Assembly (NCBI GenBank): GCA_035373905.1
Contig: DAOSOK010000004.1
Coordinates: forward strand, 1 to 64,000
Origin: Candidatus Ozemobacteraceae bacterium
GTDB taxonomy: Bacteria; Muiribacteriota; Ozemobacteria; Ozemobacterales; Ozemobacteraceae
Direction of reading: 5' to 3'
DNA length: 64,000 bases
The notes under the pieces: model-generated
What the model was told of the DNA's origin: nothing
The model's input: only the letters and a program-made list of their open reading frames with translations
Databases searched by the model: none
Translations under genes and position numbers: made by a program
Part shown: piece by piece, positions 19,256 to 26,693 of the stretch
How positions within the stretch are numbered: the first letter of the stretch is position 1
Layout: each line of letters opens with the position of its first letter

Positions 19256-20326
19256 CTACCTCGCACTCGTGCCGGATTTTACGGCGGGGGCATCGGCGGA
19301 AACTCCCGGTTCGCCGGTTTGCTCCTCGTCGAGCGACGCCTGAATGAGATACTTCGCCGCATCCTCGGGCGGAACCGGATTCACGTAGAAGCCCGAGCCC
19401 CATTCGAAGCCCGCGACCTTCGTCAGTCGGGGCATGATCTCGATATGCCAGTGAAAGTAGTCGGCGCAGTGCTCGTCGCAAGGAGACGTATGGATGATGT
19501 AGTTGAATGGCGGCTGGTCGAGCGTCTTGATGAGACGTCGGAGGGTGCCGCTCATCATCTCGGCAAGGTTGTCCAGTTCTGCCTCTTCGATGTCGCCGAA
19601 CGACGCCTTGTGATCCTTGGGGGCGATCCAGGTTTCGAACGGGAAACGGGATGCGAAGGGCGCGAACGCGACGAAACTCTCGTTCTCGTGGATGATCCGG
19701 TTGCCAGCGCTCAGTTCCTGGCGGATGATGTCGCAGAAGACGCAGCGTTCCTTGTAGTAGTAATACTGGCGGGCGCCTTCGACCTCCTCCATGACGCGCT
19801 TCGGGATGATCGGGGTCGCGATCAGCTGGGAGTGCGGATGATCGAGGCTCGCCCCCGCGGCGGCGCCGGAGTTCTTGAACAGCAGGATGTAGCGGAACCG
19901 TCTGTCGCGCTTGAGGTCGCGGTACCGGTCGGCGTAGGCGCTGACGATCTTGAGGACGTGCTGTTTCGAGTATGCTTCGAAGCCCTGATCGTGAACGGGC
20001 GTCTCGACGATGACCTCGTGGGCGCCGACGCCGTTCATCATGTCGTAGAGCCCGAGGCCGGTTCGGTCGAGATCGCCTTCGATCTGGAGGGCGGGGTAGC
20101 GGTTCGGAACGACGCGCACCTGCCAGCCCTGCTGGTTTGGGAGAGTGTTCGGCTCGCGGTAGGACATGACTTCAGGGGGCGTCATCGCCTCCTGGCCCGG
20201 ACAGAACGGGCATTTTCCGGTCTGGGCCTTCGGTTTGGCCGAAGGGAAATCCTTCGGGCTCTTGGCCTTTTCGTGTACGATGATCACCCAGCGCTTGGTG
20301 ACTGGATCCTTGCGGAGTTGCGGCAT
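19256..20326 (-). CDS. galT: Galactose-1-phosphate uridylyltransferase
   Basis: 356 residues from the ATG at 20326 with GGAGGT upstream. Zinc-binding CPFC at 39-42, catalytic LDHPHSQLIA with His165 as the nucleophile and Gln167 conserved, and the second half-motif HWHIEIMPR near the C-terminus. GalT exchanges UMP between UDP-glucose and galactose-1-phosphate in the Leloir pathway; no galK or galE is nearby. A related family member is ADP-glucose phosphorylase, which also has HPHxQ, so nucleotide specificity is open. A C-terminal extension of about 25 residues is disordered-looking. Confidence 0.85.
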   Translation of the reverse strand: MPQLRKDPVTKRWVIIVHEKAKSPKDFPSAKPKAQTGKCPFCPGQEAMTPPEVMSYREPNTLPNQQGWQVRVVPNRYPALQIEGDLDRTGLGLYDMMNGVGAHEVIVETPVHDQGFEAYSKQHVLKIVSAYADRYRDLKRDRRFRYILLFKNSGAAAGASLDHPHSQLIATPIIPKRVMEEVEGARQYYYYKERCVFCDIIRQELSAGNRIIHENESFVAFAPFASRFPFETWIAPKDHKASFGDIEEAELDNLAEMMSGTLRRLIKTLDQPPFNYIIHTSPCDEHCADYFHWHIEIMPRLTKVAGFEWGSGFYVNPVPPEDAAKYLIQASLDEEQTGEPGVSADAPAVKSGTSAR

Positions 20327-20360
20327 CCTGACCTCCCGGGGTCCCCCAGATTCATCGGGA

Positions 20361-20389
20361 ATTATACTATGCCGCATCGACAATCGCAA
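20361..20389 (-). promoter_or_regulatory. Sigma-70 type promoter of the galT pair
   Basis: Minus strand: TTGCGA (20389-20384), 17-base spacer, perfect TATAAT (20366-20361), 35 bases before the galT ATG. It is divergent from the promoter at 20437. Confidence 0.7.
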
Positions 20390-20436
20390 CGGCCGGAAGC
20401 GGCGAATGCACGGGTTGGTGCCCTTCCGCGAAAATC

Positions 20437-20465
20437 GTTGACAAGGTGACTGCGCTCGGTTACAC
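20437..20465 (+). promoter_or_regulatory. Sigma-70 type promoter for the gene at 20546
   Basis: Perfect TTGACA (20437-20442), 17-base spacer, TACACT (20460-20465). It leaves a leader of about 75 bases before the ATG. Divergent from the galT promoter. Confidence 0.65.
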
Positions 20466-20545
20466 TTGCACCGGTCGTGATCCGCAAGGTCACGCCGTGC
20501 ATTTCATACATGAAACGATGGCGAAAAGGCAAAAAGAGGTAATCC

Positions 20546-21112
20546 ATGGGACGGAAGCGAACGTGTGAGCTCCCATTCTGCAAGGGCGTCGTTGAGGGTA
20601 CCCGCAACAAGCGCCGGTGCGACAACGACCGGAACATCCATCTGCACCAGGTGATCTCGAAGAACGTGAAGAAGATCATGCGGTACATCGAGGTCCGCGA
20701 CGATTTCACGGCCAACGACGTCAACCGCGATCTGTTCAAGAACCGCCTGGATAAAAACGAGAAGGGTTCCATGTACCGCCTCTTCCAGGCGATGGTTCGC
20801 GAAGAGTATCTGATCGAACTCGGCAAGCGCGAAGGGCTGAAGGTGTATGCCTTCCACGGCCGGGCGGGAAATGCGGTTCGCGTCGACGAACCGGTCGCCG
20901 CACAGCCCGTGCCCGTTTCGCAGCCCCTGACGCCGCGCGAACTCCTCATCGGGAAACTGCGGGAGTTCGTGCACATGAAGAACGGCGCTTGGAATCACGA
21001 TGACTGGCTCTGGCTCGTGAACCGCCAGGATGTTCGCGACCTCGGCATTTCCGAGCACGAACTCGGCGCCCTCCTCGAGGAGGAAAAAGCCCGCTACTGG
21101 CTGCACCGGTAG
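20546..21112 (+). CDS. Conserved-looking protein of unknown function, small basic N-terminus
   Basis: 188 residues, ribosome site AAGAGG. No family recognised. The N-terminus is basic with Cys7-x4-Cys12, Cys25 and two His (KRRCDNDRNIHLH), which could bind a metal. Residues 35-105 are predicted helical and resemble a winged-helix layout (NDVNRDLFKNRLDKNEKGSMYRLFQAMVREEYLIELGKREGLKVYAFHG). An Ala/Val/Pro linker leads to a helical C-terminal region (TPRELLIGKLREFVHM). No signal peptide or membrane helix, so cytoplasmic. It has its own strong promoter and terminator and lies between galT and ffh. A nucleic-acid-binding role is a guess from the fold-like pattern. Confidence 0.75.
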   Translation: MGRKRTCELPFCKGVVEGTRNKRRCDNDRNIHLHQVISKNVKKIMRYIEVRDDFTANDVNRDLFKNRLDKNEKGSMYRLFQAMVREEYLIELGKREGLKVYAFHGRAGNAVRVDEPVAAQPVPVSQPLTPRELLIGKLREFVHMKNGAWNHDDWLWLVNRQDVRDLGISEHELGALLEEEKARYWLHR

Positions 21113-21138
21113 CCGCAGCGAAGCGTTACGCGACGAAC

Positions 21139-21174
21139 GGCGCCGGATCCCGCCATGGATCCGGCGCCGTTTTT
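21139..21174 (+). terminator. Intrinsic terminator after the gene at 20546
   Basis: Perfect 12-bp stem GGCGCCGGATCC / GGATCCGGCGCC around CGCCAT, followed by G and five T. Confidence 0.88.
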
Positions 21175-21208
21175 CATCCGCGGCAGGTCTTCCGCATTCC
21201 GTGCAATG

Positions 21209-21232
21209 AAAAACCCCGCCGTTGCGGCGGGG
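21209..21232 (-). terminator. Intrinsic terminator of the acidic-protein gene
   Basis: On the minus strand CCCCGCCG / CGGCGGGG with a three-base loop is followed by five T. It lies about 45 bases beyond the stop of the minus-strand acidic gene and supports that gene being real and monocistronic. Confidence 0.8.
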
Positions 21233-21275
21233 CTTCTCACGCAGCCGGACGAGAGAACCGGAAGCGGGCGACGGT

Positions 21276-21635
21276 TTACTCGTCGTCCTCGTCGTCCTCG
21301 TCTTCTTCTTCCTCGTCGTCGAAATCTTCGTCTTCGTCGTCGTCGAAATCTTCGTCTTCGTCGTCCTCGAAGTCTTCGTCTTCCTCGTCTTCGTCGTCGA
21401 ACTCGTCATCGTCGTCGAAGTCTTCGTCTTCGTCGTCCTCGAGATCTTCTTCATCATCGTCGAAGTCTTCGTCTTCTTCGTCGTCGAAGTCTTCTAAATC
21501 TTCTTCATCTTCGTCTTCGAGGTCTTCGTCTTCGAGGTCTTCGTCTTCCTCGTCCTTCTCATCCTCGTCGACGTCTTCCCAGCGCTTCTTCGGAGACATC
21601 ATCTCCTCTTCGATCAACCAGTCGTTCGTCGGCAT
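21276..21635 (-). CDS. Extremely acidic Asp/Glu-repeat protein
   Basis: 119 residues. The first 20 (MPTNDWLIEEEMMSPKKRWE) are ordinary; the remaining 100 are almost only Asp and Glu, interrupted by single Phe or Leu every 8-12 residues. The gene has AAAGGGGA before the ATG, its own promoter (21716-21688) and its own terminator, which argues that it is expressed and is not a chance reading of a simple repeat. It is transcribed divergently from ffh. Comparable acidic tails occur in the delta subunit of Firmicutes RNA polymerase, in DNA-mimic proteins and in calcium-buffering proteins, but there is no globular delta domain here. Function unknown. Confidence 0.75.
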   Translation of the reverse strand: MPTNDWLIEEEMMSPKKRWEDVDEDEKDEEDEDLEDEDLEDEDEEDLEDFDDEEDEDFDDDEEDLEDDEDEDFDDDDEFDDEDEEDEDFEDDEDEDFDDDEDEDFDDEEEEDEDDEDDE

Positions 21636-21687
21636 GGCGAATATCCCCTTTCGTGCCTAGATGTTGAATTATTGCGGATCGGGGGCA

Positions 21688-21716
21688 ATAATGGCACAAT
21701 GCTGGCGTCGTGTCAA
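21688..21716 (-). promoter_or_regulatory. Promoter of the acidic-protein gene
   Basis: Minus strand: perfect TTGACA (21716-21711), 17-base spacer, CATTAT (21693-21688). About 50 bases before the ATG and back to back with the ffh promoter. Confidence 0.65.
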
Positions 21717-21799
21717 GATACAAAATCGTCAAACTTGCAAAAGCCGATGACGAACCGAGTTTAGCCGGCGTCGAAAACCCGGCGGGGTACCCGCCTTTC

Positions 21800-21828
21800 T
21801 TGACTTGCCCGCCCTCTTCATGTATACT
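21800..21828 (+). promoter_or_regulatory. Promoter of the ffh-led gene run
   Basis: TTGACT (21800-21805), 17-base spacer, TATACT (21823-21828), each 5/6 to consensus, 47 bases before the ffh ATG. This is the only strong promoter I see for the 18 genes that follow up to 40689. Confidence 0.75.
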
Positions 21829-21875
21829 GGCTCTTCCTATTCTTCATTTCATTCGTTGTATGTGAGGCGTGAACC

Positions 21876-23219
21876 ATGTTTCAGAATCTCTCAGGCAAGC
21901 TGGCCGCCGTCTTCGAGCGGCTTCGCCGCTCCGGCAAGCTTACCGAGGCCGATATCGATGCCGCCCTGAACGAGGTCAAGATGGCCCTGCTCGAGGCGGA
22001 CGTGAACTTCCGTGTCGTGAAGCAGTTCACCAAGCGCGTGAAGGAGAAAGCTGTCGGCGTCGAGATCTTCAAGAGCCTCACCCCGACCCAGCAGGTCGTG
22101 AAGATCGTCATGGACGAACTGGTCGTCCTGCTCGGCGGCGAGCGCGCCAAGCTGACCGTCGCCCCGCAGAAGCCCACGGTCATCCTGATGGCCGGCCTCC
22201 AGGGCTCCGGCAAGACGACGACCTGCTCCAAGCTGGCCCTGCATCTCCGGAAGAACGATCATAAGTCCCCCCTGCTCGTCGCCTGCGATGTGTACCGCCC
22301 GGCCGCCGTGAAGCAGCTCGAAGTGCTCGGTTCGCAGCTCGATGTGCCGGTGTTCACGATGCCCAGCGGCACGCGCCCGGTCGAGATCGCCCGTGCCGCG
22401 ATCGAGCACGCCCGCGATAAAGACCTCGACACCGTCATCATCGACACCGCCGGTCGCCTGCACATCGACGACGAGATGATGAACGAGGTTCGCGAGCTGA
22501 AAGAGGCGACGAAGCCGCACGAGATCCTGCTCGTGGTCGACGCCATGACCGGCCAGGACGCCGTCAACAGCGCCAAGAGCTTCAACGACCTGCTCGAACT
22601 GACCGGCATCATCCTCACCAAGCTCGATGGCGACGCCCGTGGCGGCGCGGCTCTCTCGATCCGCGAAGTGACGGGAAAGCCGATCAAGTTCGTCGGCATC
22701 GGCGAGAAATCCTCGGCCCTCGAGCCCTTCCACCCCGACCGCATGGCCCAGCGCATCCTCGGCATGGGCGACGTGATGACGCTCATCGAGAAGGCCCAGG
22801 CCACGATGGACGAAGAGAAAATGAAGGACATGGAACGGCGGCTTCGCGAGGCCGAGTTCAACTTCAATGATTTTCTCGACCAGCTGAACCAGATCAAGCG
22901 CATGGGGCCGCTCAGCCAGCTTCTGTCGATGATCCCGGGCTTCTCGTCGGTGCCGGGGCTTGATCAGCTCTCGTTCGACGACAAGAACTTCAAACGCTTC
23001 GAGGCGATCATCCATTCGATGACTCCCGAAGAGCGCTCGTTCCCCGACATGATCGACGGAAGCCGGCGCAAGCGCATCTCGGCCGGCAGCGGCAACGATA
23101 TTCAAAGTGTGAACGCGCTTCTGAAGCAGTTTTCCCAGATGCGCCAGATGATGAAGAGCCTCGGGGCCATGGGCAAGAAAAGCTCGCGGCTTTCGAAATT
23201 CTTCGGTGGAAGAACGTAA
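21876..23219 (+). CDS. ffh: Signal recognition particle protein Ffh (SRP54)
   Basis: 447 residues, normal length. The N domain is followed by the G domain with GLQGSGKTTT (107-116), DTAGR near 190 and TKLDGDARGG near 248, then a Met-rich M domain (FLDQLNQIKRMGPLSQLLSMIPG, SRRKRISAGSGNDIQSVNALLKQFSQMRQMMK) that binds 4.5S RNA and signal sequences. It targets nascent membrane proteins to FtsY and SecYEG. It heads the rpsP-khpA-rimM-trmD-rplS group as in many bacteria. Confidence 0.97.
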   Translation: MFQNLSGKLAAVFERLRRSGKLTEADIDAALNEVKMALLEADVNFRVVKQFTKRVKEKAVGVEIFKSLTPTQQVVKIVMDELVVLLGGERAKLTVAPQKPTVILMAGLQGSGKTTTCSKLALHLRKNDHKSPLLVACDVYRPAAVKQLEVLGSQLDVPVFTMPSGTRPVEIARAAIEHARDKDLDTVIIDTAGRLHIDDEMMNEVRELKEATKPHEILLVVDAMTGQDAVNSAKSFNDLLELTGIILTKLDGDARGGAALSIREVTGKPIKFVGIGEKSSALEPFHPDRMAQRILGMGDVMTLIEKAQATMDEEKMKDMERRLREAEFNFNDFLDQLNQIKRMGPLSQLLSMIPGFSSVPGLDQLSFDDKNFKRFEAIIHSMTPEERSFPDMIDGSRRKRISAGSGNDIQSVNALLKQFSQMRQMMKSLGAMGKKSSRLSKFFGGRT

Positions 23220-23279
23220 GAATTGGAACACGCCGGCCGGCACTGCCCGGCAGGAACGATCGAAAAGGAGTACATACGC

Positions 23280-23576
23280 ATGTCAGTCACTATCCGCCTC
23301 AAGATGCTGGGCACCAAGAATCGGCCCTGCTATCGCGTCGTCGCCGTTGACGGTCGCAAGACCCGCGATGGAAAGAGCCTCGAGAACCTCGGTCACTACA
23401 ATCCGCTTGCCCAGCCGGCTCACATCATCCTCAACGAAGAGAGAGTGATGGAGTATCTCAAGGTCGGCGCCCAGCCGTCTGAGACCGTTCGCGCTCTTCT
23501 CCGCCAGAAGGGTATTCGCCAGAACCAGATCTCCGAGAACGGCAAGACCCGCCTCGAGTGGACGAAGACCGCCTGA
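23280..23576 (+). CDS. rpsP: 30S ribosomal protein S16
   Basis: 98 residues from the ATG at 23280 with AAAAGGAG nine bases upstream. The start MSVTIRLKMLGTKNRPCYRVVAVDGRKTRDGK is the S16 signature. S16 assembles into the 5' domain of 16S rRNA. It sits between ffh and khpA, 60 bases after ffh. Confidence 0.97.
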   Translation: MSVTIRLKMLGTKNRPCYRVVAVDGRKTRDGKSLENLGHYNPLAQPAHIILNEERVMEYLKVGAQPSETVRALLRQKGIRQNQISENGKTRLEWTKTA

Positions 23577-23612
23577 ACGGCGCTCTTCATCTGACAAAGG
23601 AGCGTGTCCGAC

Positions 23613-23855
23613 GTGACTCACGATTCGGCCCAGGCACTGATTCACGACCTGGTCTCCGCCCTCGTCGAGCACCCTGACGAAGTCAACGTCAAGGCGATCG
23701 AAGGCGATGGGACCGTGGTTTACGAGGTCCAGGTCCACCCCGAAGACAACGGAAAAGTCATCGGGAAAAAAGGCCGGACCATCAATTCGCTGCGCACGAT
23801 CCTGAGAGCGGCTTCGCTCCCGGGTGAACGGCGCGTCATGATGGAACTGGTCTGA
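23613..23855 (+). CDS. khpA: KH-domain RNA-binding protein KhpA (YlqC family)
   Basis: 80 residues from the GTG at 23613, where GGAG is ten bases upstream; the GTG at 23604 is only one base after GGAG and so less likely. The KH core is clear: VQVHPEDNGKVIGKKGRTINSLRTILRAAS with the GKKG loop. KhpA works with KhpB as an RNA chaperone pair affecting cell-size and division mRNAs in Firmicutes. Same position (rpsP-khpA-rimM) as in Bacillus. Confidence 0.9.
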   Translation: MTHDSAQALIHDLVSALVEHPDEVNVKAIEGDGTVVYEVQVHPEDNGKVIGKKGRTINSLRTILRAASLPGERRVMMELV

Positions 23856-23857
23856 CC

Positions 23858-24439
23858 ATGGCGAAGATTCTGGTTTCCGCAGCCGAGACGGCGGCCGATT
23901 CCCCCGCGGGAAACGCCGGCCCGGTCGTCATCGCCCGTCTCGCGAAGGCCGTCGGCCTCCAGGGCTGGGTGCGGATAACCATGAACACCGACAACCCCGA
24001 GCGGTTCGCGCCCGGGGCCGAGCTGAACCTGCGCAGGCAGGGCCAGCCGATCGTCAGGCTGAAGGTCGTCGACTGGCGGCAGACCTCGTCGCCCGCGCAG
24101 ATCGACCTGAGCTTCGAAGGCATCGAAGACATGGACGCCGCCCGCACGCTGATGCCGGGCGAGTTCGTGATCGACCGGGCCGACCGCGTTCCTCCGCCTC
24201 CGGGGGCCTTCTATCCCGACGAGCTCGAGGGCATGAAGGTCGTCGGCCCGCAGGGCGATGAAGAGGGCGTGGTGGAATCCCTGGTCAGCGAAGTGCCTTC
24301 CCCGTATCTCGTCGTGCGTTCACCGCGTGCCGGCGAGGTGTTCGTGCCCTACCGGCGCGCGAACTTCGCCTCGATCGACCGCGAGACCCACACGATCCGC
24401 CTGACCGAGCCGCTCGAGCGGCACATTCCGGTGGACTGA
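23858..24439 (+). CDS. rimM: Ribosome maturation factor RimM
   Basis: 193 residues. An N-terminal extension of about 18 residues precedes the RimM domain (VVIARLAKAVGLQGWVRI), and the C-terminal PRC-barrel (FYPDELEGMKVVGPQGDEEGVV...FVPYRRANFASIDRE) is present. RimM binds S19 and helps 3'-domain maturation of the 30S subunit. It starts two bases after khpA and is followed by trmD. Confidence 0.94.
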   Translation: MAKILVSAAETAADSPAGNAGPVVIARLAKAVGLQGWVRITMNTDNPERFAPGAELNLRRQGQPIVRLKVVDWRQTSSPAQIDLSFEGIEDMDAARTLMPGEFVIDRADRVPPPPGAFYPDELEGMKVVGPQGDEEGVVESLVSEVPSPYLVVRSPRAGEVFVPYRRANFASIDRETHTIRLTEPLERHIPVD

Positions 24440-24452
24440 CGAAGGAACACAT

Positions 24453-25220
24453 GTGAAGATCGATATCATCACCCTCCTGCCGGGCATCTTCGACCGCGTT
24501 TTCGACGAAAGCGTGCTCGGGGCCGCTCGACGCCAGGGACTTATAGATATCGATATACATTCGTTCCGCGAATACGGCGACGGCCGTCACAAGACGGTCG
24601 ACGACACGGCGTTCGGCGGCGGCCCGGGCATGGTCCTGAAGCCGGGGCCTCTGACCGCCTGCATCCGCGACGTGCGCCGCGCCGGCCCGCCGGCGGCCGT
24701 CGTCGGCCTGACGCCGCAGGGCGTCCCGCTGACCCAGCAGCTCGTCCGCGAGCTTGCCGGCTGTCCGCGGCTCATCCTCGTTTGCGGCCGGTACGAAGGC
24801 TTCGACGAGCGCATCAGATCCGAGTTCGATTTGCAGATCTCGGTCGGGGACTACGTGCTGACGGGGGGCGAAATAGCCGCGATGGCGCTCGTCGACGCCG
24901 TCTCGCGTATGATTCCCGGCACCGTGGGCAGGCAGGAGTCCGTCGAACAGGATTCGTTCTACACCGGTGTTCTCGACCACCCGCAGTACACGCGCCCCGC
25001 CGCCTGGGAAGGGCGGGGCGTGCCGGCGACGCTCATGGAAGGCCATCACGAGCGCATCGTCGAGTGGCGTCGCGGTCAGGCCCTGCTGACGACGGCCGTC
25101 AGACGTCCCGATGTTCTCTCTTCCCGGGAAATCACGAGAGAAGACCGGGAGGCTCTCCAGGCGGCGATCGCCGCCGGCGCGGCCGTCCGGGCGCCTCTCG
25201 CCGCACCAACGACCCCCTGA
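24453..25220 (+). CDS. trmD: tRNA (guanine37-N1)-methyltransferase TrmD
   Basis: 255 residues from a GTG. The SPOUT trefoil-knot segments that bind SAM are visible: LILVCGRYEGFDERI and YVLTGGEIAAMALVDAVSRMIPG; FGGGPGMVLKPG is also conserved. It methylates G37 next to the anticodon and prevents +1 frameshifting. The C-terminus is somewhat longer and Ala-rich. Confidence 0.96.
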   Translation: MKIDIITLLPGIFDRVFDESVLGAARRQGLIDIDIHSFREYGDGRHKTVDDTAFGGGPGMVLKPGPLTACIRDVRRAGPPAAVVGLTPQGVPLTQQLVRELAGCPRLILVCGRYEGFDERIRSEFDLQISVGDYVLTGGEIAAMALVDAVSRMIPGTVGRQESVEQDSFYTGVLDHPQYTRPAAWEGRGVPATLMEGHHERIVEWRRGQALLTTAVRRPDVLSSREITREDREALQAAIAAGAAVRAPLAAPTTP

Positions 25221-25261
25221 ACCGGGAACCGGTTCATCCAATATCCTGAAGGAGCATACGC

Positions 25262-25633
25262 ATGAATCCCACTATCGAAAGCATCGAACGCGGCTACATG
25301 AAGAACCGCCAGAGCGTTCCGGAGTTCGTTCCGGGCGACACGCTGCGCATCGCCATCAAGGTTCGCGAAGGTGACAAGGAACGCCTCCAGGCGTTCGAGG
25401 GCGTTGTGATCTCCCGCCGCTATGCCGGCCTCCGCGAAAACTTCACCGTTCGCAAGATCTCCTACGGCGTCGGCGTCGAGCGCACCTTCCTGCTCAACTC
25501 GCCGAACCTGGCCGAGATCAAGGTCGTCCGCCGCGGCAAGGCCGCCCGCGCGAAGCTGTATTACCTGCGCGATCGCGTCGGCAAGAAGACCCGCGTCAAA
25601 GACAAGCTGATGGTGGCGAAGGCCGAGGAGTGA
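25262..25633 (+). CDS. rplS: 50S ribosomal protein L19
   Basis: 123 residues, AAGGAG ribosome site. FVPGDTLRIAIKVREGDKERLQAFEGVVISRR and VGVERTFLLNSPNLAEIKVVRRGKARRAKLYY-type C-terminus identify L19, which sits at the subunit interface. The stop overlaps the lepB start (GTGA). Confidence 0.97.
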   Translation: MNPTIESIERGYMKNRQSVPEFVPGDTLRIAIKVREGDKERLQAFEGVVISRRYAGLRENFTVRKISYGVGVERTFLLNSPNLAEIKVVRRGKAARAKLYYLRDRVGKKTRVKDKLMVAKAEE

Positions 25634-26676
25634 GCCACGATGCCCTGTCGCCGGTGACAGGTGTCGCCGGCGCAAAGGCGGTCGGGATCGCCGGCGTTTC
25701 CGTCCGTTCGGGTCAGTCGACGGCCATTGCCGTCGATCGTCTCGATCCGGATGACGTCCTCAGCGAGTCCGCTCTCACCATCCTGGGAACGGTGTCCGGC
25801 CGGCTGCCGGATGACTTCCAGCTGACCCTGGAACAGCATCCGCGCGGCCGGTCGGCGCTGCGCTTTCCCCTGCCGCCGCCCGAGCGCGGCCGGTTCGAAA
25901 CGGCGATCACCCTCCGGAACGGCGCGAACGACATCGCCGTCCGCATCACCCGCCCCGACGGAACCGTCGCGGACGAGTGCCGCTTTACCATGCACTACAA
26001 ATCCTCGTTCCGCGAGTGGAACGAGACCGTTTTCATCGCCTTCCTGCTCGCCCTCATCATCCGGAGCCTCGTTTTACAGGCGTTTTGGATACCGACGGGA
26101 AGCATGGAGCCGACGCTTCTCGGCGAGAAACGCGACCCGGTGACGAACGAGCTCACCCGCGCCGGCGACCGCATCCTGGTCAACCGGTTCGCGTATGTGG
26201 CCGATCTGTCGCTTGACGGCCGGATTCCGTTCGGTCCGAGATACTGGTTCGCCCTTCCGAAGCGTGGCGACATCGTCGTGTTCAAATACCCCGACAAGAA
26301 CCCGAACGCCGCGCCGCGCGATTTCATCAAGCGCGTCATCGGCCTGCCCGGCGACCATATCCGGATCATCGAGGGGATCGTCTCGGTGAACGGGGTTCCG
26401 CTGAACGAGCCGTATATCGCCGAGCCGCCCTGGCAGGATTTCGAGACCCGGGTGCCGACGGACAGCCTGTTCGTGATGGGCGACAATCGCAACAACAGCG
26501 CCGACAGCCGCTACTGGGGGCCCATGCCCCTGAAAAACCTCAAGGGCCAAGCCGTTTTGCTGTACTGGCCCGCGGGCCGTTTCCGCGCGATCCGGAGCTA
26601 TCCGCATCCCGTCTATCCGCATTCCGAACGGCTTCCCTCATCGGCGGGCGGCCCCGGTTCCGGTCAGGAGGGGTGA
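25630..26676 (+). CDS. lepB: Signal peptidase I with an N-terminal extra domain
   Basis: 348 residues from a GTG overlapping the L19 stop. The catalytic domain is standard: one membrane helix (ETVFIAFLLALIIRSLVLQAF), GSMEPTL with Ser158, FIKRVIGLPGD with the catalytic Lys234, and FVMGDNRNNSADSRYWG. The unusual part is about 130 residues before the helix: a beta-strand-rich region (SLTILGTV..., FETAITLRNGANDIAVRITRPDGTV) like an Ig-type sandwich. With a single helix this domain would face the cytoplasm. The enzyme removes signal peptides outside the membrane. The role of the added domain is unknown. Confidence 0.93.
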   Translation: MSHDALSPVTGVAGAKAVGIAGVSVRSGQSTAIAVDRLDPDDVLSESALTILGTVSGRLPDDFQLTLEQHPRGRSALRFPLPPPERGRFETAITLRNGANDIAVRITRPDGTVADECRFTMHYKSSFREWNETVFIAFLLALIIRSLVLQAFWIPTGSMEPTLLGEKRDPVTNELTRAGDRILVNRFAYVADLSLDGRIPFGPRYWFALPKRGDIVVFKYPDKNPNAAPRDFIKRVIGLPGDHIRIIEGIVSVNGVPLNEPYIAEPPWQDFETRVPTDSLFVMGDNRNNSADSRYWGPMPLKNLKGQAVLLYWPAGRFRAIRSYPHPVYPHSERLPSSAGGPGSGQEG

Positions 26677-26693
26677 CGGCCGGAGATGCGCAG

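Noticed and set aside
21276..21560. Dense short repeats resembling a CRISPR or tandem array
   Set aside because: It is a codon-level Asp/Glu repeat with no regular spacer structure and no cas genes.
21155..21667. Arg/Leu-rich and Val/Phe-rich plus-strand frames opposite the acidic gene
   Set aside because: Reverse reading of the Asp/Glu codon repeat. The minus-strand reading has the promoter, ribosome site and terminator.
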